Source: Paraburkholderia sp. Tr-20389 (GTDB lineage Bacteria > Pseudomonadota > Gammaproteobacteria > Burkholderiales > Burkholderiaceae). Taken from it: DNA of 43,102 nucleotides. The notes under the pieces were generated by a model. That model ran no database searches. It worked only from the letters and a program-made list of their open reading frames with translations, and had not been told where the DNA came from. The DNA lies in contig NZ_JAAGPD010000075.1 in the NCBI RefSeq assembly GCF_017104565.1, positions 1 to 43,102 on the forward strand. Reading direction: 5' to 3'. Positions 33,829 through 43,102 of the stretch are shown here, in pieces (the stretch's first letter is position 1; each line of letters begins with the position of its first letter). Made by a program: the position numbers and the translations under genes.

Positions 33829-35541
33829 ATGTCCGACCTGCAAACCTCTACCCCGAATACCGAATCTTTTGCGGCTCTGTTCGAAGAGTCGCTGACCAAG
33901 CAGGACATGCGCGCTGGCGAAGTGATCTCCGCCGAAGTCGTGCGTGTCGACCACAACTTCGTGGTCGTCAACGCTGGTCTCAAGTCCGAAGCCTACATCC
34001 CGCTCGAAGAGTTCCTGAATGACGCGGGCGAGGTAGAAGTGCAGGCGGGCGACTTCGTTTCCGTCGCGATCGACGCGCTGGAAAACGGCTACGGCGACAC
34101 CATCCTGTCGCGCGACAAGGCGAAGCGTCTGGCTTCGTGGCTGTCGCTGGAAAAGGCCCTCGACAACAACGAACTCGTGACGGGCACGATCACGGGCAAG
34201 GTCAAGGGCGGCATGACCGTCATGGTCAACGGCATTCGCGCATTCCTGCCGGGCTCGCTGGTCGACACGCGCCCTGTCAAGGACACGACGCCGTACGAAG
34301 GCAAGACGCTGGAATTCCGCGTCATCAAGCTGGATCGCAAGCGTAACAACGTGGTGCTGTCGCGCCGCGCAGTGATCGAAGCGACCCAGGGCGAAGAGCG
34401 CGCAAAGCTGCTCGAAACGCTGAAGGAAGGCGCGATCGTCGAAGGCGTGGTCAAGAACATCACCGACTACGGCGCGTTCGTGGACCTCGGCGGTATCGAC
34501 GGCCTGCTGCACATCACCGACATCGCATGGCGTCGCGTGCGTCACCCGAGCGAAGTTCTGTCGGTTGGCCAGGAAGTCACGGCAAAGATCCTCAAGTTCG
34601 ACCAGGAAAAGAACCGCGTTTCGCTCGGTATCAAGCAACTGGGCGACGATCCGTGGGAAGGCATTTCGCGCCGCTACCCGTCGGGCACGCGTCTGTTCGG
34701 CAAGGTCACGAATATCACCGACTACGGCGCGTTCGTTGAAGTCGAATCGGGCATCGAAGGCCTGGTCCACGTGTCGGAAATGGACTGGACGAACAAGAAC
34801 GTTGCACCGTCGAAGGTTGTCCAGCTGGGCGACGAAGTCGAAGTCATGGTCCTCGAGATCGACGAAGACCGCCGTCGTATCAGCCTCGGCATGAAGCAGT
34901 GCAAGCCGAATCCGTGGGACGACTTCAGCCGCAACTTCAAGAAGGGCGACAAGCTGCAAGGCGCGATCAAGTCGATCACCGACTTCGGCGTGTTCATCGG
35001 TCTGCCTGGCGGCATCGACGGTCTGGTTCACCTGTCGGACCTGTCGTGGTCGGAAACGGGCGAAGAAGCTGTCCGCAAGTACAAGAAGGGCGACGAAGTG
35101 GAAGCGATCGTTCTCGGCATCGACGTCGAGAAGGAACGCATTTCGCTGGGTATCAAGCAGCTCGAAGGCGACCCGTTCAGCAACTTCGTTGCAATGAACG
35201 ACAAGGGTTCGATCGTCGACGGCGTGGTCAAGACGGTGGACGCGAAGGGTGCAGTGGTTCAGTTGACGGCTGATGTCGAAGGCTACCTGCGCGCTTCGGA
35301 AATCGCACAAGATCGCGTGGAAGACGCTCGCAACGTCCTGAAGGAAGGCGACAAGGTCAATGCGATGATCATCAACATCGACCGCAAGTCGCGCGGCATC
35401 AACCTGTCGATCAAGGCGAAGGATTCGGCTGAGCAGCAGGAAGCGATTCGCGGCCTGCAATCCGACACCAGCTCGGCAGCAAGTGGCACGACGAACCTCG
35501 GCGCGCTGCTGAAGGCCAAGCTCGACGGCCAGAACCAGTAA
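33829..35541 (+). CDS. rpsA: 30S ribosomal protein S1
   Basis: This 570-residue RNA-binding protein delivers mRNA to the small subunit. It contains six S1 (OB-fold) repeats. The first two, near 25-170, bind the ribosome. Repeats three to six, with [68 protein letters not shown] and a more diverged last repeat, bind RNA. The start [10 protein letters not shown] at 33829 fits the family; in-frame ATGs at 33811 and 33775 are less likely. It is followed 22 nt later by ihfB. Confidence 0.97.
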   Translation: MSDLQTSTPNTESFAALFEESLTKQDMRAGEVISAEVVRVDHNFVVVNAGLKSEAYIPLEEFLNDAGEVEVQAGDFVSVAIDALENGYGDTILSRDKAKRLASWLSLEKALDNNELVTGTITGKVKGGMTVMVNGIRAFLPGSLVDTRPVKDTTPYEGKTLEFRVIKLDRKRNNVVLSRRAVIEATQGEERAKLLETLKEGAIVEGVVKNITDYGAFVDLGGIDGLLHITDIAWRRVRHPSEVLSVGQEVTAKILKFDQEKNRVSLGIKQLGDDPWEGISRRYPSGTRLFGKVTNITDYGAFVEVESGIEGLVHVSEMDWTNKNVAPSKVVQLGDEVEVMVLEIDEDRRRISLGMKQCKPNPWDDFSRNFKKGDKLQGAIKSITDFGVFIGLPGGIDGLVHLSDLSWSETGEEAVRKYKKGDEVEAIVLGIDVEKERISLGIKQLEGDPFSNFVAMNDKGSIVDGVVKTVDAKGAVVQLTADVEGYLRASEIAQDRVEDARNVLKEGDKVNAMIINIDRKSRGINLSIKAKDSAEQQEAIRGLQSDTSSAASGTTNLGALLKAKLDGQNQ

Positions 35542-35563
35542 GCCTTAAGGGGTCTGCTGCAGT

Positions 35564-35887
35564 ATGACCAAATCGGAATTGGTCGCCCAGCTGGCTACGC
35601 GATTTCCGCAACTTGTCCTCAAGGATGCGGATTTCGCGGTGAAGACGATGCTCGACGCGATGTCGGACGCTTTGGCGAACGGCCATCGCATCGAAATTCG
35701 CGGCTTCGGCAGCTTTGGCTTGAACCGCCGTCCGTCCCGCGTCGGACGCAACCCGAAGTCGGGTGAAAAAGTGCTGGTGCCTGAGAAGCACGTGCCGCAT
35801 TTCAAGCCTGGCAAAGAGTTGCGCGAACGCGTCGACCGTAATGCGGGGGAGCCTCTGAAAGCCGATGCCGCGGACGACGATCTTTGA
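35564..35887 (+). CDS. ihfB: Integration host factor subunit beta
   Basis: This 107-residue DNA-bending protein forms a heterodimer with IhfA. It belongs to the HU/IHF family: [17 protein letters not shown] at the N-terminus, [14 protein letters not shown] on the beta body, and the DNA-minor-groove arm [32 protein letters not shown]. The conserved arm Pro is present (GRNPKSG). The acidic tail (DAADDDL) is typical for the beta subunit in Burkholderia. It follows rpsA in the usual order and ends at a strong terminator. Confidence 0.95.
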   Translation: MTKSELVAQLATRFPQLVLKDADFAVKTMLDAMSDALANGHRIEIRGFGSFGLNRRPSRVGRNPKSGEKVLVPEKHVPHFKPGKELRERVDRNAGEPLKADAADDDL

Positions 35888-35960
35888 GCCGGCTCTGTGA
35901 AGTTCTTGCAGTTCCGGTTGAAGTTCGCCGCGGCTAAGCCAGTCACACGGCATTGACCAG

Positions 35961-35988
35961 AAAAAAGCGCCTTAGGGCGCTTTTTTTT
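35961..35988 (+). terminator. Rho-independent terminator of rpsA-ihfB
   Basis: AAAAAAGCGCC and GGCGCTTTTTT pair around TTAG, followed by TT (T-run 35981-35988). It closes the cmk-rpsA-ihfB transcript. Confidence 0.92.
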
Positions 35989-36120
35989 CGTCCGTTGCGC
36001 GCGGCTATGCACGGAACGCGGGGCGCACGTGTGCCACGATCAGAGCAACATTTCCCGTCTCTTAAACGACAGTAAGGCATCGCGAGCCGCACGCCTGTGC
36101 CAGTCGAGTTAGGCTTCATT

Positions 36121-36126
36121 TACAAT
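36121..36126 (+). promoter_or_regulatory. Possible -10 box for lapA-lapB
   Basis: TACAAT lies 88 nt before the lapA start in an otherwise featureless 225-bp stretch after the ihfB terminator. No -35 match is convincing. Because the preceding terminator is strong, lapA-lapB needs a promoter here. Confidence 0.35.
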
Positions 36127-36213
36127 ACGGGTCACTTCGGCGCGGGCGAACACCGTGGCGCGACGCGTCATCAAGCCGGCGTCATCCCGCAACCGCCGTC
36201 AAGAGATCAATAC

Positions 36214-36507
36214 ATGAAATTTATCGTCTGGCTGATTCGCGTACTGGTGTTCGTGCTGCTGCTGGTGCTCGCACTGTCCAATACGCAAAGCGCTACGCTG
36301 AATTTCCTCGCCGGGTATGCGTGGCAGGCTCCGTTGATTCTGATCGGACTGGCGTTCTTCGTAGTAGGCCTGCTGGCGGGCCTCGTATCGTCGCTGCCGG
36401 CGATGTTCCGTCTGCGGATGGAAAACGGCCGCCTTAAGCGCGATCTTCGCGTGGCGCGCGAAACGCCCGCCGTCGTCGAAGAGCCGCCGATGCCGCCGCT
36501 CATCTAG
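36214..36507 (+). CDS. lapA: LapA family membrane protein (DUF1049)
   Basis: This 97-residue protein is the small membrane partner of LapB. The start at 36214 gives MKFIVWLIRVLVFVLLLVLALSN, the first transmembrane helix. SATLNFLAGYAWQAPLILIGLAFFVVGLLAGL holds the second. A cytoplasmic coil (FRLRMENGRLKRDLRVARE) follows. Family members are next to lapB and form part of the control of LPS synthesis through LpxC turnover in enteric bacteria. The gap to lapB is 56 nt, so they are one operon. An earlier start at 36097 has no family similarity. Confidence 0.9.
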   Translation: MKFIVWLIRVLVFVLLLVLALSNTQSATLNFLAGYAWQAPLILIGLAFFVVGLLAGLVSSLPAMFRLRMENGRLKRDLRVARETPAVVEEPPMPPLI

Positions 36508-36563
36508 CCCTCTAACGCCGTGTGCCGCCGGCGCACGGCCTCTTTCGCACTCCGCACATTCGC

Positions 36564-37739
36564 ATGGATCTAGACCTCTGGTGGCTGCTCGTCATACCCG
36601 TCGCGTTCGCGTTCGGCTGGGTGGCTGCGCGCTACGACCTCAAGGCGCTGCTGTCCGAAAGCGCCAATCTGCCGCGTTCTTATTTCCGCGGCCTCAACTT
36701 TCTGTTGAACGAGCAACCGGACCAGGCTATCGACGCCTTCATCGAAGTCGTCAAGCTCGATCCGGAAACGATCGAACTGCACTTCGCGCTCGGTAATCTG
36801 TTCCGGCGCCGCGGCGAAACGGATCGCGCGATCCGCGTGCACCAGAACCTGCTGAGCCGCGCGGACCTGCCCGTCACCGAGCGCGATCACGCGCTGTACG
36901 AACTGGGACAGGACTTCCTGAAGGCAGGCCTGCTCGACCGCGCCGAAGAGACCTTCAAGTCGCTCGAATCGGGCGACTATGCGCTTGGCGCACAGCGTGC
37001 GCTGCTCACGATCTACCAGATCGAGAAGGACTGGAACAAATCGATCGATACCGCGCGTCGGCTCGAAACGATGGGCGCCGCGTCGCTCGACAAGGAAATC
37101 GGCCACTTCCATTGCGAACTGGCACAGGAAGCGCTGCAGCAGAAGAAGCCGGACGAGGCACGCCGTCAACTGGATCTTGCGCTGAAGGCGCATCCGCAGA
37201 ACGTGCGCGCCACGATCCTGTTCGGCGATGTCGACGCGGCGGCCGGGCAGTACGAGGCCGCGATCGCGCAATGGCTGCGTGTCGAGGAACAGAACTCTGC
37301 CTATCTGCCACTCGTCGCTGAAAAGCTGATGAAGGCGTACGAAGCGCTGGGTCGTCCGGAAGAGGGCGCCGATCTGCTGACGACATGGGTGGACCGCTAT
37401 CCGTCGAACGATCTGCTCGACGTCGCGTATCAGCACGTGTCGGCGCTGCGCGGTCCCGAAGCGGCGCACGCGCTCGCGCGCACGCAGATGCAGAAGTCGC
37501 CGAATCTCGCGGGCATGACGCGCCTGCTCGAAGCGCAGCAGGCGGTCGCCGAAGAGCCTCGCCGCAGCGAACTGGAACTGATGCGTACGCTGATCCGTCA
37601 GCGCACCAAGAATCTGCCGCGGTACACGTGCCAGAATTGCGGCTTCCGGGCGCGCCTCTTCTACTGGCAGTGTCCGGGCTGCAGTGGCTGGGAAACCTAT
37701 GCGCCACGCCGCGTCGAGCCGATCACGGCGTCGAGTTGA
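36564..37739 (+). CDS. lapB: LPS assembly protein LapB (YciM), TPR and rubredoxin-type domain
   Basis: This 391-residue inner-membrane protein is an adaptor that targets LpxC for degradation by FtsH in enteric bacteria. One N-terminal membrane helix (MDLDLWWLLVIPVAFAFGWVAARYD) is followed by about nine TPR units over 35-330. A C-terminal rubredoxin-like zinc site has C356, C359, C370 and C373 (CQNCGF and CPGC). The length matches E. coli LapB (389). The start at 36564 is preferred over 36522, which adds residues not in the family. The ugd start follows after 84 nt. The context with ugd and the heptose genes fits a role in balancing LPS. Confidence 0.94.
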   Translation: MDLDLWWLLVIPVAFAFGWVAARYDLKALLSESANLPRSYFRGLNFLLNEQPDQAIDAFIEVVKLDPETIELHFALGNLFRRRGETDRAIRVHQNLLSRADLPVTERDHALYELGQDFLKAGLLDRAEETFKSLESGDYALGAQRALLTIYQIEKDWNKSIDTARRLETMGAASLDKEIGHFHCELAQEALQQKKPDEARRQLDLALKAHPQNVRATILFGDVDAAAGQYEAAIAQWLRVEEQNSAYLPLVAEKLMKAYEALGRPEEGADLLTTWVDRYPSNDLLDVAYQHVSALRGPEAAHALARTQMQKSPNLAGMTRLLEAQQAVAEEPRRSELELMRTLIRQRTKNLPRYTCQNCGFRARLFYWQCPGCSGWETYAPRRVEPITASS

Positions 37740-37823
37740 CGCGAGGCGCGCGCAACAATCGCAAGGCCGTCGCGCAGCATCGAAGCGTCGAACATTGAAC
37801 CCGCATCATCTACCGGGAAGCGT

Positions 37824-39236
37824 ATGAAAATCACCATTATCGGCACGGGTTACGTAGGTCTTGTCACGGGCGCATGTCTTGCCGAAGTCGGCAACGACGT
37901 TTTCTGTCTGGATGTCGATCCGCGCAAGATCGACATTCTCAACAACGGCGGCATGCCGATTCACGAGCCAGGCCTGCAGGAGATCATCGCGCGTTCGCGC
38001 GCGGCCGGCCGCATCACGTTTTCGACCGATGTCGCGGCGAGCGTCGCGCATGGTGAAGTGCAATTCATCGCGGTCGGCACGCCGCCCGATGAAGACGGCT
38101 CCGCGGACCTTCAATACGTGCTTGAAGCGGCCCGCAACATCGGCCGCACGATGAACGAGTTCAAGGTGGTCGTCGACAAATCGACGGTGCCTGTCGGCAC
38201 CGCGCAGCGCGTGCGCGCGGTGATCGAGGAAGAACTGGCGAAGCGCGGCTTGAAGGGCAGTGCACAGCATGGCTTCTCGATCGTATCGAACCCCGAGTTC
38301 CTGAAGGAAGGCGCGGCCGTCGAAGACTTCATGCGGCCGGACCGCATCGTCGTCGGCGTCGACAACGACGAGGAAGGCGACAAGGCGCGCGAGAAGATCC
38401 GCCGTCTGTACGCGCCGTTCAACCGTAACCACGAACGCACGCTATACATGGACGTGCGCTCGGCCGAGTTCACGAAATACGCGGCGAACGCAATGCTCGC
38501 CACGCGTATCTCGTTCATGAACGAGATGGCGAATCTGGCCGACACCGTCGGTGCTGACATTGAGGCCGTGCGTCGCGGCATCGGCTCGGACCCGCGCATC
38601 GGCTATCACTTCCTGTACGCGGGCGTCGGCTACGGCGGCTCGTGCTTCCCGAAGGATGTGCAGGCGCTGATCCGCACGGGTGCCGAGCGCGGCCACAATT
38701 TGCGCATTCTCGAAGCCGTCGAAGAGGTGAATCACGAACAGAAGGAAGTGCTCGTGCGCAAGATCACGGGCTCGCTCGGCGAGGATCTGAGCGGCCGCAC
38801 GTTCGCCGTGTGGGGCCTGTCGTTCAAGCCGAATACGGATGACATGCGCGAAGCGCCGAGCCGTCGCGTGATCGCGCAACTGCTCGCGCGCGGCGCGACA
38901 GTGCGAGCTTACGATCCCGTCGCGACGACGGAAGCGAAGCGCGTATTCGCTCTCGATCTGGCGAAGCTGCCCGAGCAGCAGGCGCGCCTGCATTTCGAGA
39001 GCACGCAGGACGAGACGCTCGGTGGTGCCGACGCGCTCGTCATCGTCACGGAATGGAAGGAGTTCAAGAGCCCGGACTTCACGCATCTGAAGTCGCAGCT
39101 CAAAGCGCCGTTGATTTTCGACGGCCGCAATCTGTATGAACCCGAGGCGATGTCGGAGCTCGGCATCGACTATCACTCGATTGGACGTCCCTATGCAAGA
39201 CCCGCTGAAACTTCATCCGACTCCGGCCGTGCCTGA
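37824..39236 (+). CDS. ugd: UDP-glucose 6-dehydrogenase
   Basis: This 470-residue NAD-dependent enzyme makes UDP-glucuronate from UDP-glucose. It is a precursor for surface polysaccharides and, in Burkholderia, for the aminoarabinose added to lipid A. The Rossmann motif [18 protein letters not shown] starts at 6. [12 protein letters not shown] and [11 protein letters not shown] are present. The active-site Cys is C274 ([13 protein letters not shown]), and the C-terminal UDP-binding domain has [23 protein letters not shown] precedes the ATG. Its last 44 nt overlap the hldA reading frame. Confidence 0.96.
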   Translation: MKITIIGTGYVGLVTGACLAEVGNDVFCLDVDPRKIDILNNGGMPIHEPGLQEIIARSRAAGRITFSTDVAASVAHGEVQFIAVGTPPDEDGSADLQYVLEAARNIGRTMNEFKVVVDKSTVPVGTAQRVRAVIEEELAKRGLKGSAQHGFSIVSNPEFLKEGAAVEDFMRPDRIVVGVDNDEEGDKAREKIRRLYAPFNRNHERTLYMDVRSAEFTKYAANAMLATRISFMNEMANLADTVGADIEAVRRGIGSDPRIGYHFLYAGVGYGGSCFPKDVQALIRTGAERGHNLRILEAVEEVNHEQKEVLVRKITGSLGEDLSGRTFAVWGLSFKPNTDDMREAPSRRVIAQLLARGATVRAYDPVATTEAKRVFALDLAKLPEQQARLHFESTQDETLGGADALVIVTEWKEFKSPDFTHLKSQLKAPLIFDGRNLYEPEAMSELGIDYHSIGRPYARPAETSSDSGRA

Positions 39237-40191
39237 AGGCGCAACGCTCGCGCCCGAGGTGGGCGTCATCGCGCGCGAGCGGCTTGCGGCCGCGCGCGTG
39301 CTGGTGGTCGGAGACGTGATGCTCGACCGCTACTGGTTCGGCGATGTGAACCGGATCTCGCCGGAAGCACCTGTTCCCGTCGTGCTCGTTCAGCGCCAGG
39401 AAGACCGCTTGGGCGGTGCGGCGAACGTCGCGCGCAATGCAGCGGCGCTCGGTGCGCAGGCTGGCTTGCTGTGCGTGGTCGGCCACGACGAGCCGGGCGA
39501 GCGCGTCGTGCAATTGCTCGGCGATAGCGGCGTCGCGCCGCATCTCGAGCGCGATCCCGAGTTGCCGACGACGATCAAGCTGCGCGTGCTGTCGCGTCAG
39601 CAGCAGTTGCTGCGGGTCGATTTCGAGAAGGCGCCCGCGCACGAAGCGCTGCTCGCAGGTCTCGCGCGCTACGACGCATTGCTGCCCGCTCACGACGTGA
39701 TCCTGATGTCGGACTATGCGAAGGGCGGCCTGACGCACGTCACGCAGATGATCGCGAAGGCGCGCGCGGCGGGCAAGCCGGTGCTGGTCGATCCAAAGGG
39801 CGACGACTGGGAGCGCTATCGCGGCGCCACGCTGATTACGCCGAACCGCGCGGAGTTGCGCGAGGTGGTGGGGCAGTGGAAGTCCGAAGCCGATCTGCTC
39901 GCGCGCGTGACGAAGCTGCGCGCCGAACTCGATCTGAAGGCGCTGCTGCTCACGCGTTCAGAAGAAGGCATGACGCTGTTCTCTGACGAGGGCAAGCTGC
40001 ACGCGGCGGCCGTAGCGCGCGAAGTGTATGATGTGTCCGGCGCAGGCGATACCGTGATCGCGACGCTCGCCGTCATGCTCGGCGCGGGCCTGCCGCTCGA
40101 CGAAGCCGTGTCGCTCGCGAATCGCGCCGCAGGCATCGTGGTCGCCAAGCTCGGCACGGCCACTGTCGACTACGACGAACTCTTTCACTGA
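39193..40191 (+). CDS. hldA: D-glycero-beta-D-manno-heptose-7-phosphate kinase
   Basis: This 332-residue PfkB/ribokinase-fold enzyme phosphorylates heptose-7-phosphate at O1 in ADP-heptose synthesis. The N-terminal [29 protein letters not shown] and [14 protein letters not shown] motifs are those of HldA/RfaE1. The catalytic Asp is D286 in [13 protein letters not shown]. There is no C-terminal nucleotidyltransferase domain, so this is the split form. HldC must be encoded elsewhere because it is not in the window. The start lies 44 nt inside ugd, indicating coupled translation. hldD follows 81 nt later. Confidence 0.95.
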   Translation: MQDPLKLHPTPAVPEGATLAPEVGVIARERLAAARVLVVGDVMLDRYWFGDVNRISPEAPVPVVLVQRQEDRLGGAANVARNAAALGAQAGLLCVVGHDEPGERVVQLLGDSGVAPHLERDPELPTTIKLRVLSRQQQLLRVDFEKAPAHEALLAGLARYDALLPAHDVILMSDYAKGGLTHVTQMIAKARAAGKPVLVDPKGDDWERYRGATLITPNRAELREVVGQWKSEADLLARVTKLRAELDLKALLLTRSEEGMTLFSDEGKLHAAAVAREVYDVSGAGDTVIATLAVMLGAGLPLDEAVSLANRAAGIVVAKLGTATVDYDELFH

Positions 40192-40272
40192 TGCCCGCGC
40201 GCGCCCGCTTCCTCGCGTGGCGCGCGGCGGTTCATCTCCGCATCCGTTGACTATCATCACTGCAGGACGACC

Positions 40273-41265
40273 ATGACCCTCATCGTCACCGGCGCGGCTG
40301 GTTTTATCGGCAGCAATCTTGTCAAGGCGCTCAACGAGCGCGGCGAAGACCGCATCATCGCCGTCGACAATCTGACGCGCGCCGACAAGTTCAAGAATCT
40401 CGTCGACTGTGAAATCGACGACTATCTCGACAAGACGGAATTCGTCGAGCGCTTTGCGCGCGGCGACTTCGGCAAGGTCCGCGCGATTTTCCACGAGGGC
40501 GCCTGTTCGGACACGATGGAAACCGACGGCCGCTACATGATGGACAACAACTTCCGCTATAGCCGCGCGGTGCTCGATGCGTGTCTCGCGCAGGGCGTGC
40601 AGTTTCTGTATGCGTCGTCGGCGGCGACCTATGGCGGCTCGACGCGCTTCGTCGAAGAGCGCGAGGTCGAGGCGCCGCTGAACGTGTACGGCTATTCGAA
40701 GTTCCTGTTCGATCAGGTGATCCGGCGCGTGCTGCCTGCGGCGAAGAGCCAGATTGCGGGCTTCCGCTACTTCAACGTGTACGGGCCGCGCGAGTCGCAC
40801 AAGGCACGCATGGCGTCCGTCGCGTTCCACAACTTCAACCAGTTCCGTGCGGAAGGAAAGGTGAAGCTGTTCGGCGAATACAACGGCTACGCAGCCGGCG
40901 AGCAGACGCGCGATTTCGTCTCCGTCGAAGATGTGGTGAAGGTGAATCTGCACTTCTTCGATCATCCGGAGAAGTCGGGCATTTTCAATCTGGGCAGCGG
41001 CCGTGCGCAGCCGTTCAACGATATCGCGTCGACGGTGGTCAACACGCTGCGCGCACTCGACGGCGAGCCGGCGTTGTCGCTCGCGGAACTGGTGCAGCGC
41101 GGGTTGATCGAGTACATCCCGTTCCCCGATGCGTTGCGCGGCAAGTATCAGTGCTTCACGCAAGCCGATCTGACGAAGCTGCGTGCAACTGGCTACGACG
41201 CGCCGTTCCTCACGGTGCAGGAAGGCGTCGATCGCTACGTGCGTTGGCTATCCGGCCAGGTGTAA
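40273..41265 (+). CDS. hldD: ADP-L-glycero-D-manno-heptose 6-epimerase
   Basis: This 330-residue short-chain dehydrogenase-fold epimerase converts ADP-D,D-heptose to ADP-L,D-heptose for inner-core LPS. NADP binds at [16 protein letters not shown] (TGxxGxxG at 6-12). The catalytic pair Y139 and K143 lies in [23 protein letters not shown] holds the conserved Ser/Thr, and [19 protein letters not shown] is the substrate-side motif. It is also called rfaD/gmhD. It follows hldA on the same strand. Confidence 0.97.
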   Translation: MTLIVTGAAGFIGSNLVKALNERGEDRIIAVDNLTRADKFKNLVDCEIDDYLDKTEFVERFARGDFGKVRAIFHEGACSDTMETDGRYMMDNNFRYSRAVLDACLAQGVQFLYASSAATYGGSTRFVEEREVEAPLNVYGYSKFLFDQVIRRVLPAAKSQIAGFRYFNVYGPRESHKARMASVAFHNFNQFRAEGKVKLFGEYNGYAAGEQTRDFVSVEDVVKVNLHFFDHPEKSGIFNLGSGRAQPFNDIASTVVNTLRALDGEPALSLAELVQRGLIEYIPFPDALRGKYQCFTQADLTKLRATGYDAPFLTVQEGVDRYVRWLSGQV

Positions 41266-41297
41266 ATCGTTCGTACGCCTCTCTACACTGGGGTCTC

Positions 41298-41322
41298 CCG
41301 GTCGGTGATCGTCACCGGCCGG
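41298..41322 (+). other. GC-rich hairpin between hldD and the ComEA-like gene
   Basis: CCGGTCGGTGA (41298-41308) pairs with TCACCGGCCGG (41312-41322) around a 3-nt loop, with one T.G pair. A short TGTTT follows. It is either a weak terminator for hldD or a leader structure 20 nt before the next ATG. Confidence 0.55.
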
Positions 41323-41341
41323 TGTTTCAGGGAGATTCCAT

Positions 41342-41710
41342 ATGCTCAAAAAAATCCTCGTCACGGCGGCCATGCTCGCCGCTTTCGGCCAGGCGTTCGC
41401 CTCGGTCGACGTCAACTCCGCTAACGAATCCGCGCTGCGCGGCATCAAGGGCATTGGGCCCGCGAAGGCGAAAGCCATTCTCGACGAACGCGCGGCCCAC
41501 GGCCCGTTCAAGGACGCGGCGGATCTCAGCAAGCGGGTCAAGGGTCTCGGCGGCCATACGGTCGAACGTCTGCAGGCCGAGGGCCTCGCTGTCGGCACAT
41601 CGGGCGCTGGTGCGACGGCTGTCGCTGCTGCTGGCGCTCCGGCTGCGGCGCCGCATGCGAAGGCCGCGGCCGCTGCGAAGAGCGATACGGCCGTAGTGGT
41701 CAAAAAGTAA
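41342..41710 (+). CDS. ComEA-like helix-hairpin-helix exported protein
   Basis: This 122-residue protein has a signal peptide at 1-20 (ending QAFA-SV). A ComEA-type double helix-hairpin-helix follows at about 21-84: VDVNSANESALRGIKGIGPAKAKAILDER, then PFKDAADLSKRVKGLGGHTVERLQ. Such domains bind DNA without sequence specificity; ComEA in competent bacteria pulls DNA into the periplasm. The C-terminal 35 residues are Ala/Gly-rich and probably disordered. AGGGAG lies upstream of the ATG. No other competence gene is nearby, so a role in DNA uptake is inference only. Confidence 0.9.
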   Translation: MLKKILVTAAMLAAFGQAFASVDVNSANESALRGIKGIGPAKAKAILDERAAHGPFKDAADLSKRVKGLGGHTVERLQAEGLAVGTSGAGATAVAAAGAPAAAPHAKAAAAAKSDTAVVVKK

Positions 41711-41840
41711 CCTGTTGATCCGAGCGCCCGATGCGTGTCGGCAAGACACGCGGGGCAGGCGCTCGTGTCGCGTGTCATCGTTTCCATCGAGCGGGGTTGC
41801 TACTGGCCACTCCTTCAGCCGTCGTTCAGATGACTGGCTC

Positions 41841-41871
41841 CCGCGGCAGATCCAGCCTGCCGCGGCTTTTT
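41841..41871 (+). terminator. Rho-independent terminator of the ComEA-like gene
   Basis: A perfect 9-bp stem CCGCGGCAG/CTGCCGCGG (41841-41849 with 41857-41865) is followed by CTTTTT. It lies 130 nt after the stop; the rest of the 304-bp gap (41711-42014) has no other structure that I can support. Confidence 0.85.
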
Positions 41872-41964
41872 GCGTGCGTTCGGGGCGGCTTGCACACGAG
41901 AGCCGCACAGCCAAAGCATCCATGCACGCGACAGGGGCTGCCGGCAGTGCTACGTCCGGTAGTT

Positions 41965-41970
41965 TAGAAT
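41965..41970 (+). promoter_or_regulatory. Possible -10 box of cysM
   Basis: TAGAAT lies 45 nt before the cysM start, within TTTAGAATCG. A -35 is not evident. The same TAGAATCG string occurs at the candidate gyrA promoter. Confidence 0.4.
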
Positions 41971-42014
41971 CGACGGATTCAAGACTTCCCGCACCGTCAC
42001 AGCACGCAACCGAT

Positions 42015-42917
42015 ATGGCTTACAAAACGATTGAAGACACGATCGGCAATACGCCCCTCATTCAGCTTGTCCGCGTCGTGGACGACGACATCCGCGCCCG
42101 CAACAACGTCGTGCTCGGCAAGCTGGAAGGCAACAATCCTGCGGGTTCGGTGAAGGATCGCCCGGCGCTGTCGATGATCAAGAAGGCGGAACTGCGCGGG
42201 CGCATCAAGCCCGGCGACACGCTGATCGAAGCGACGAGCGGCAATACGGGTATTGCGCTGGCGATGGCAGCGGCCATCCGCGGCTACAAGATGATTCTCA
42301 TCATGCCGGAGGATCTGTCGCTGGAGCGCCGTCAGAGCATGGCCGCATACGGCGCGCAGATCCTGCTGACGCCCGTCACGGGCGGCATGGAGTACGCCCG
42401 CGATCTCGCCGAGCAGATGCAGCGCGAAGGCAAGGGCATCATCCTCGACCAGTTCGGCAACCCGGACAATCCGCTCGCGCATTACGAAGCGACGGGCCCC
42501 GAGATCTGGCGCGACACGGAAGGGCGCATCACGCACTTCGTGTCGGCGATGGGCACGACAGGCACGATCATGGGCGTGTCGCAGTATCTGAAGGAACAGA
42601 ATCCGGCGATCGAAATCGTCGGTGCGCAGCCGGAAGAGGGCTCGCGCATTCCGGGCATCCGCAAATGGCCGGAAGCGTATCTGCCGAAGATTTTCGACCG
42701 CAGCCGCGTCGATCGCGTCGAAAACGTGAGCCAGGCGGCGTCGGAAGCGATGGCGCGCCGGTTGGCATCCGTCGAAGGCGTGTTCTGTGGCATCTCCTCG
42801 GCGGGCGCGTGCGAAGTGGCGCTGCGTGTCGCGCGCCAGGTCGAGAACGCGACCATCGTGTTCATCGTTTGCGATCGCGGCGACCGTTATCTGTCGACGG
42901 GTGTGTTCCCCGCGTAA
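42015..42917 (+). CDS. cysM: Cysteine synthase B (O-acetylserine sulfhydrylase)
   Basis: This 300-residue PLP enzyme makes cysteine from O-acetylserine and sulfide or thiosulfate. PLP Lys is K47 (NPAGSVKDRPALSM), with the substrate loop TSGNTGIALA at about 74-83. LEGNNPAGS and GMEYARDLAEQM are of the CysM rather than CysK type. The phosphate-binding loop is GTTGTIMGVS. The start at 42015 begins MAYKTIEDTIGNTPL, typical of the family; the open frame from 41715 is intergenic. It ends before a strong hairpin. Confidence 0.95.
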   Translation: MAYKTIEDTIGNTPLIQLVRVVDDDIRARNNVVLGKLEGNNPAGSVKDRPALSMIKKAELRGRIKPGDTLIEATSGNTGIALAMAAAIRGYKMILIMPEDLSLERRQSMAAYGAQILLTPVTGGMEYARDLAEQMQREGKGIILDQFGNPDNPLAHYEATGPEIWRDTEGRITHFVSAMGTTGTIMGVSQYLKEQNPAIEIVGAQPEEGSRIPGIRKWPEAYLPKIFDRSRVDRVENVSQAASEAMARRLASVEGVFCGISSAGACEVALRVARQVENATIVFIVCDRGDRYLSTGVFPA

Positions 42918-42980
42918 GTCGGGTTGCCGCGCACAAGCGGCCTCTGCATCCAGACAAAGAAAAACGCCGGCATGTGCCGT

Positions 42981-43020
42981 AATGCCGTTCAGTTAAGCGA
43001 CTGAACGGCATTTTGTTTTT
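42981..43020. terminator. Rho-independent terminator of cysM
   Basis: A perfect 13-bp stem AATGCCGTTCAGT/ACTGAACGGCATT (42981-42993 with 43000-43012) is followed by TTTTGTTTTT. It could also serve the converging gene at the window end. Confidence 0.92.
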
Positions 43021-43054
43021 GGCGCAAACCGGTTGTAAACGGGACGCGGCGATG

Positions 43055-43102
43055 TTAACTTTCATCGCCATGCTGGTCGATGATCTGCGCCTGCTTGTTG
43101 AA
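43055..43102 (-). CDS. C-terminal end of a convergent gene, unidentified
   Basis: On the minus strand the last 48 bases read FNKQAQIIDQHGDES and then TAA. The amino-acid make-up is that of a normal protein end rather than the Arg/Ala-rich antisense frames of this DNA. It is convergent with cysM across a terminator. Only 15 residues are visible, so no family can be given. Confidence 0.4.
   Translation of the reverse strand, partial: FNKQAQIIDQHGDES

Noticed and set aside
41715-42014. N-terminal extension of cysM by 100 residues
   Set aside because: It runs through a terminator and the probable promoter; the family start is at 42015.

Overview
The window is a stretch of high-GC betaproteobacterial chromosome, most likely Burkholderiaceae and closest in character to Paraburkholderia/Burkholderia chromosome 1. 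The evidence is the dense GC-rich coding, the tmRNA with proteolysis tag ANDDTFALAA, an NAD-linked Fds-type formate dehydrogenase operon, and the gene order ubiG-ompA-gyrA-(DUF2059)-serC-pheA-hisC-tyrA-aroA-cmk-rpsA-ihfB-lapA-lapB-ugd-hldA-hldD-comEA-cysM. The genus call is inference from gene content and order, not from an alignment. No transposase, integrase, prophage, plasmid gene or CRISPR array was seen.

Layout, 1-9.1 kb: a 5'-truncated class-I amidotransferase-like hydrolase (peptidase C26); a DUF2968 exported protein; an unrecognised single-pass membrane protein; a GNAT acetyltransferase; a citrate-type MFS symporter; a TPR/glycosyltransferase-like protein; and a two-gene metal-resistance operon. 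In that operon a SmtB/CzrA-like ArsR repressor overlaps a His-rich CDF exporter, and a palindromic operator lies over the promoter.

Layout, 9.1-20.3 kb: an FAD aromatic hydroxylase; the fdsGBA-D formate dehydrogenase operon on the minus strand, with no fdsC between fdsA and fdsD; a divergent regulator with a ModE-like helix-turn-helix and a periplasmic-binding-protein-like domain; two small exported proteins; a GT4 glycosyltransferase; and a solitary PAAR protein.

Layout, 20.3-23.1 kb: ssrA (tmRNA) with its promoter, 5' leader hairpin and terminator, then gph, ubiG and ompA, all on the minus strand.

Layout, 23.6-43.1 kb: an almost unbroken plus-strand run of core genes. It covers DNA gyrase A, serine and aromatic amino acid synthesis (serC, pheA, hisC, tyrA, aroA), CMP kinase, ribosomal protein S1, IHF beta, LPS assembly control (lapA/lapB), UDP-glucuronate and ADP-heptose synthesis for LPS (ugd, hldA, hldD), a ComEA-like helix-hairpin-helix protein and cysM. 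The last 48 bases look like the 3' end of a convergent minus-strand gene.

Most of the window is conserved core genome. The observations most worth following are regulatory: the ArsR operator/sensor pair, the ModE-like regulator with its AT-rich palindromes next to a molybdoenzyme operon, a terminator with no obvious upstream gene (possible sRNA), the hairpin at the tmRNA 5' end, and a terminator whose 3' arm supplies the only Shine-Dalgarno-like sequence of tyrA. I did not find a clearly undescribed multi-gene system.
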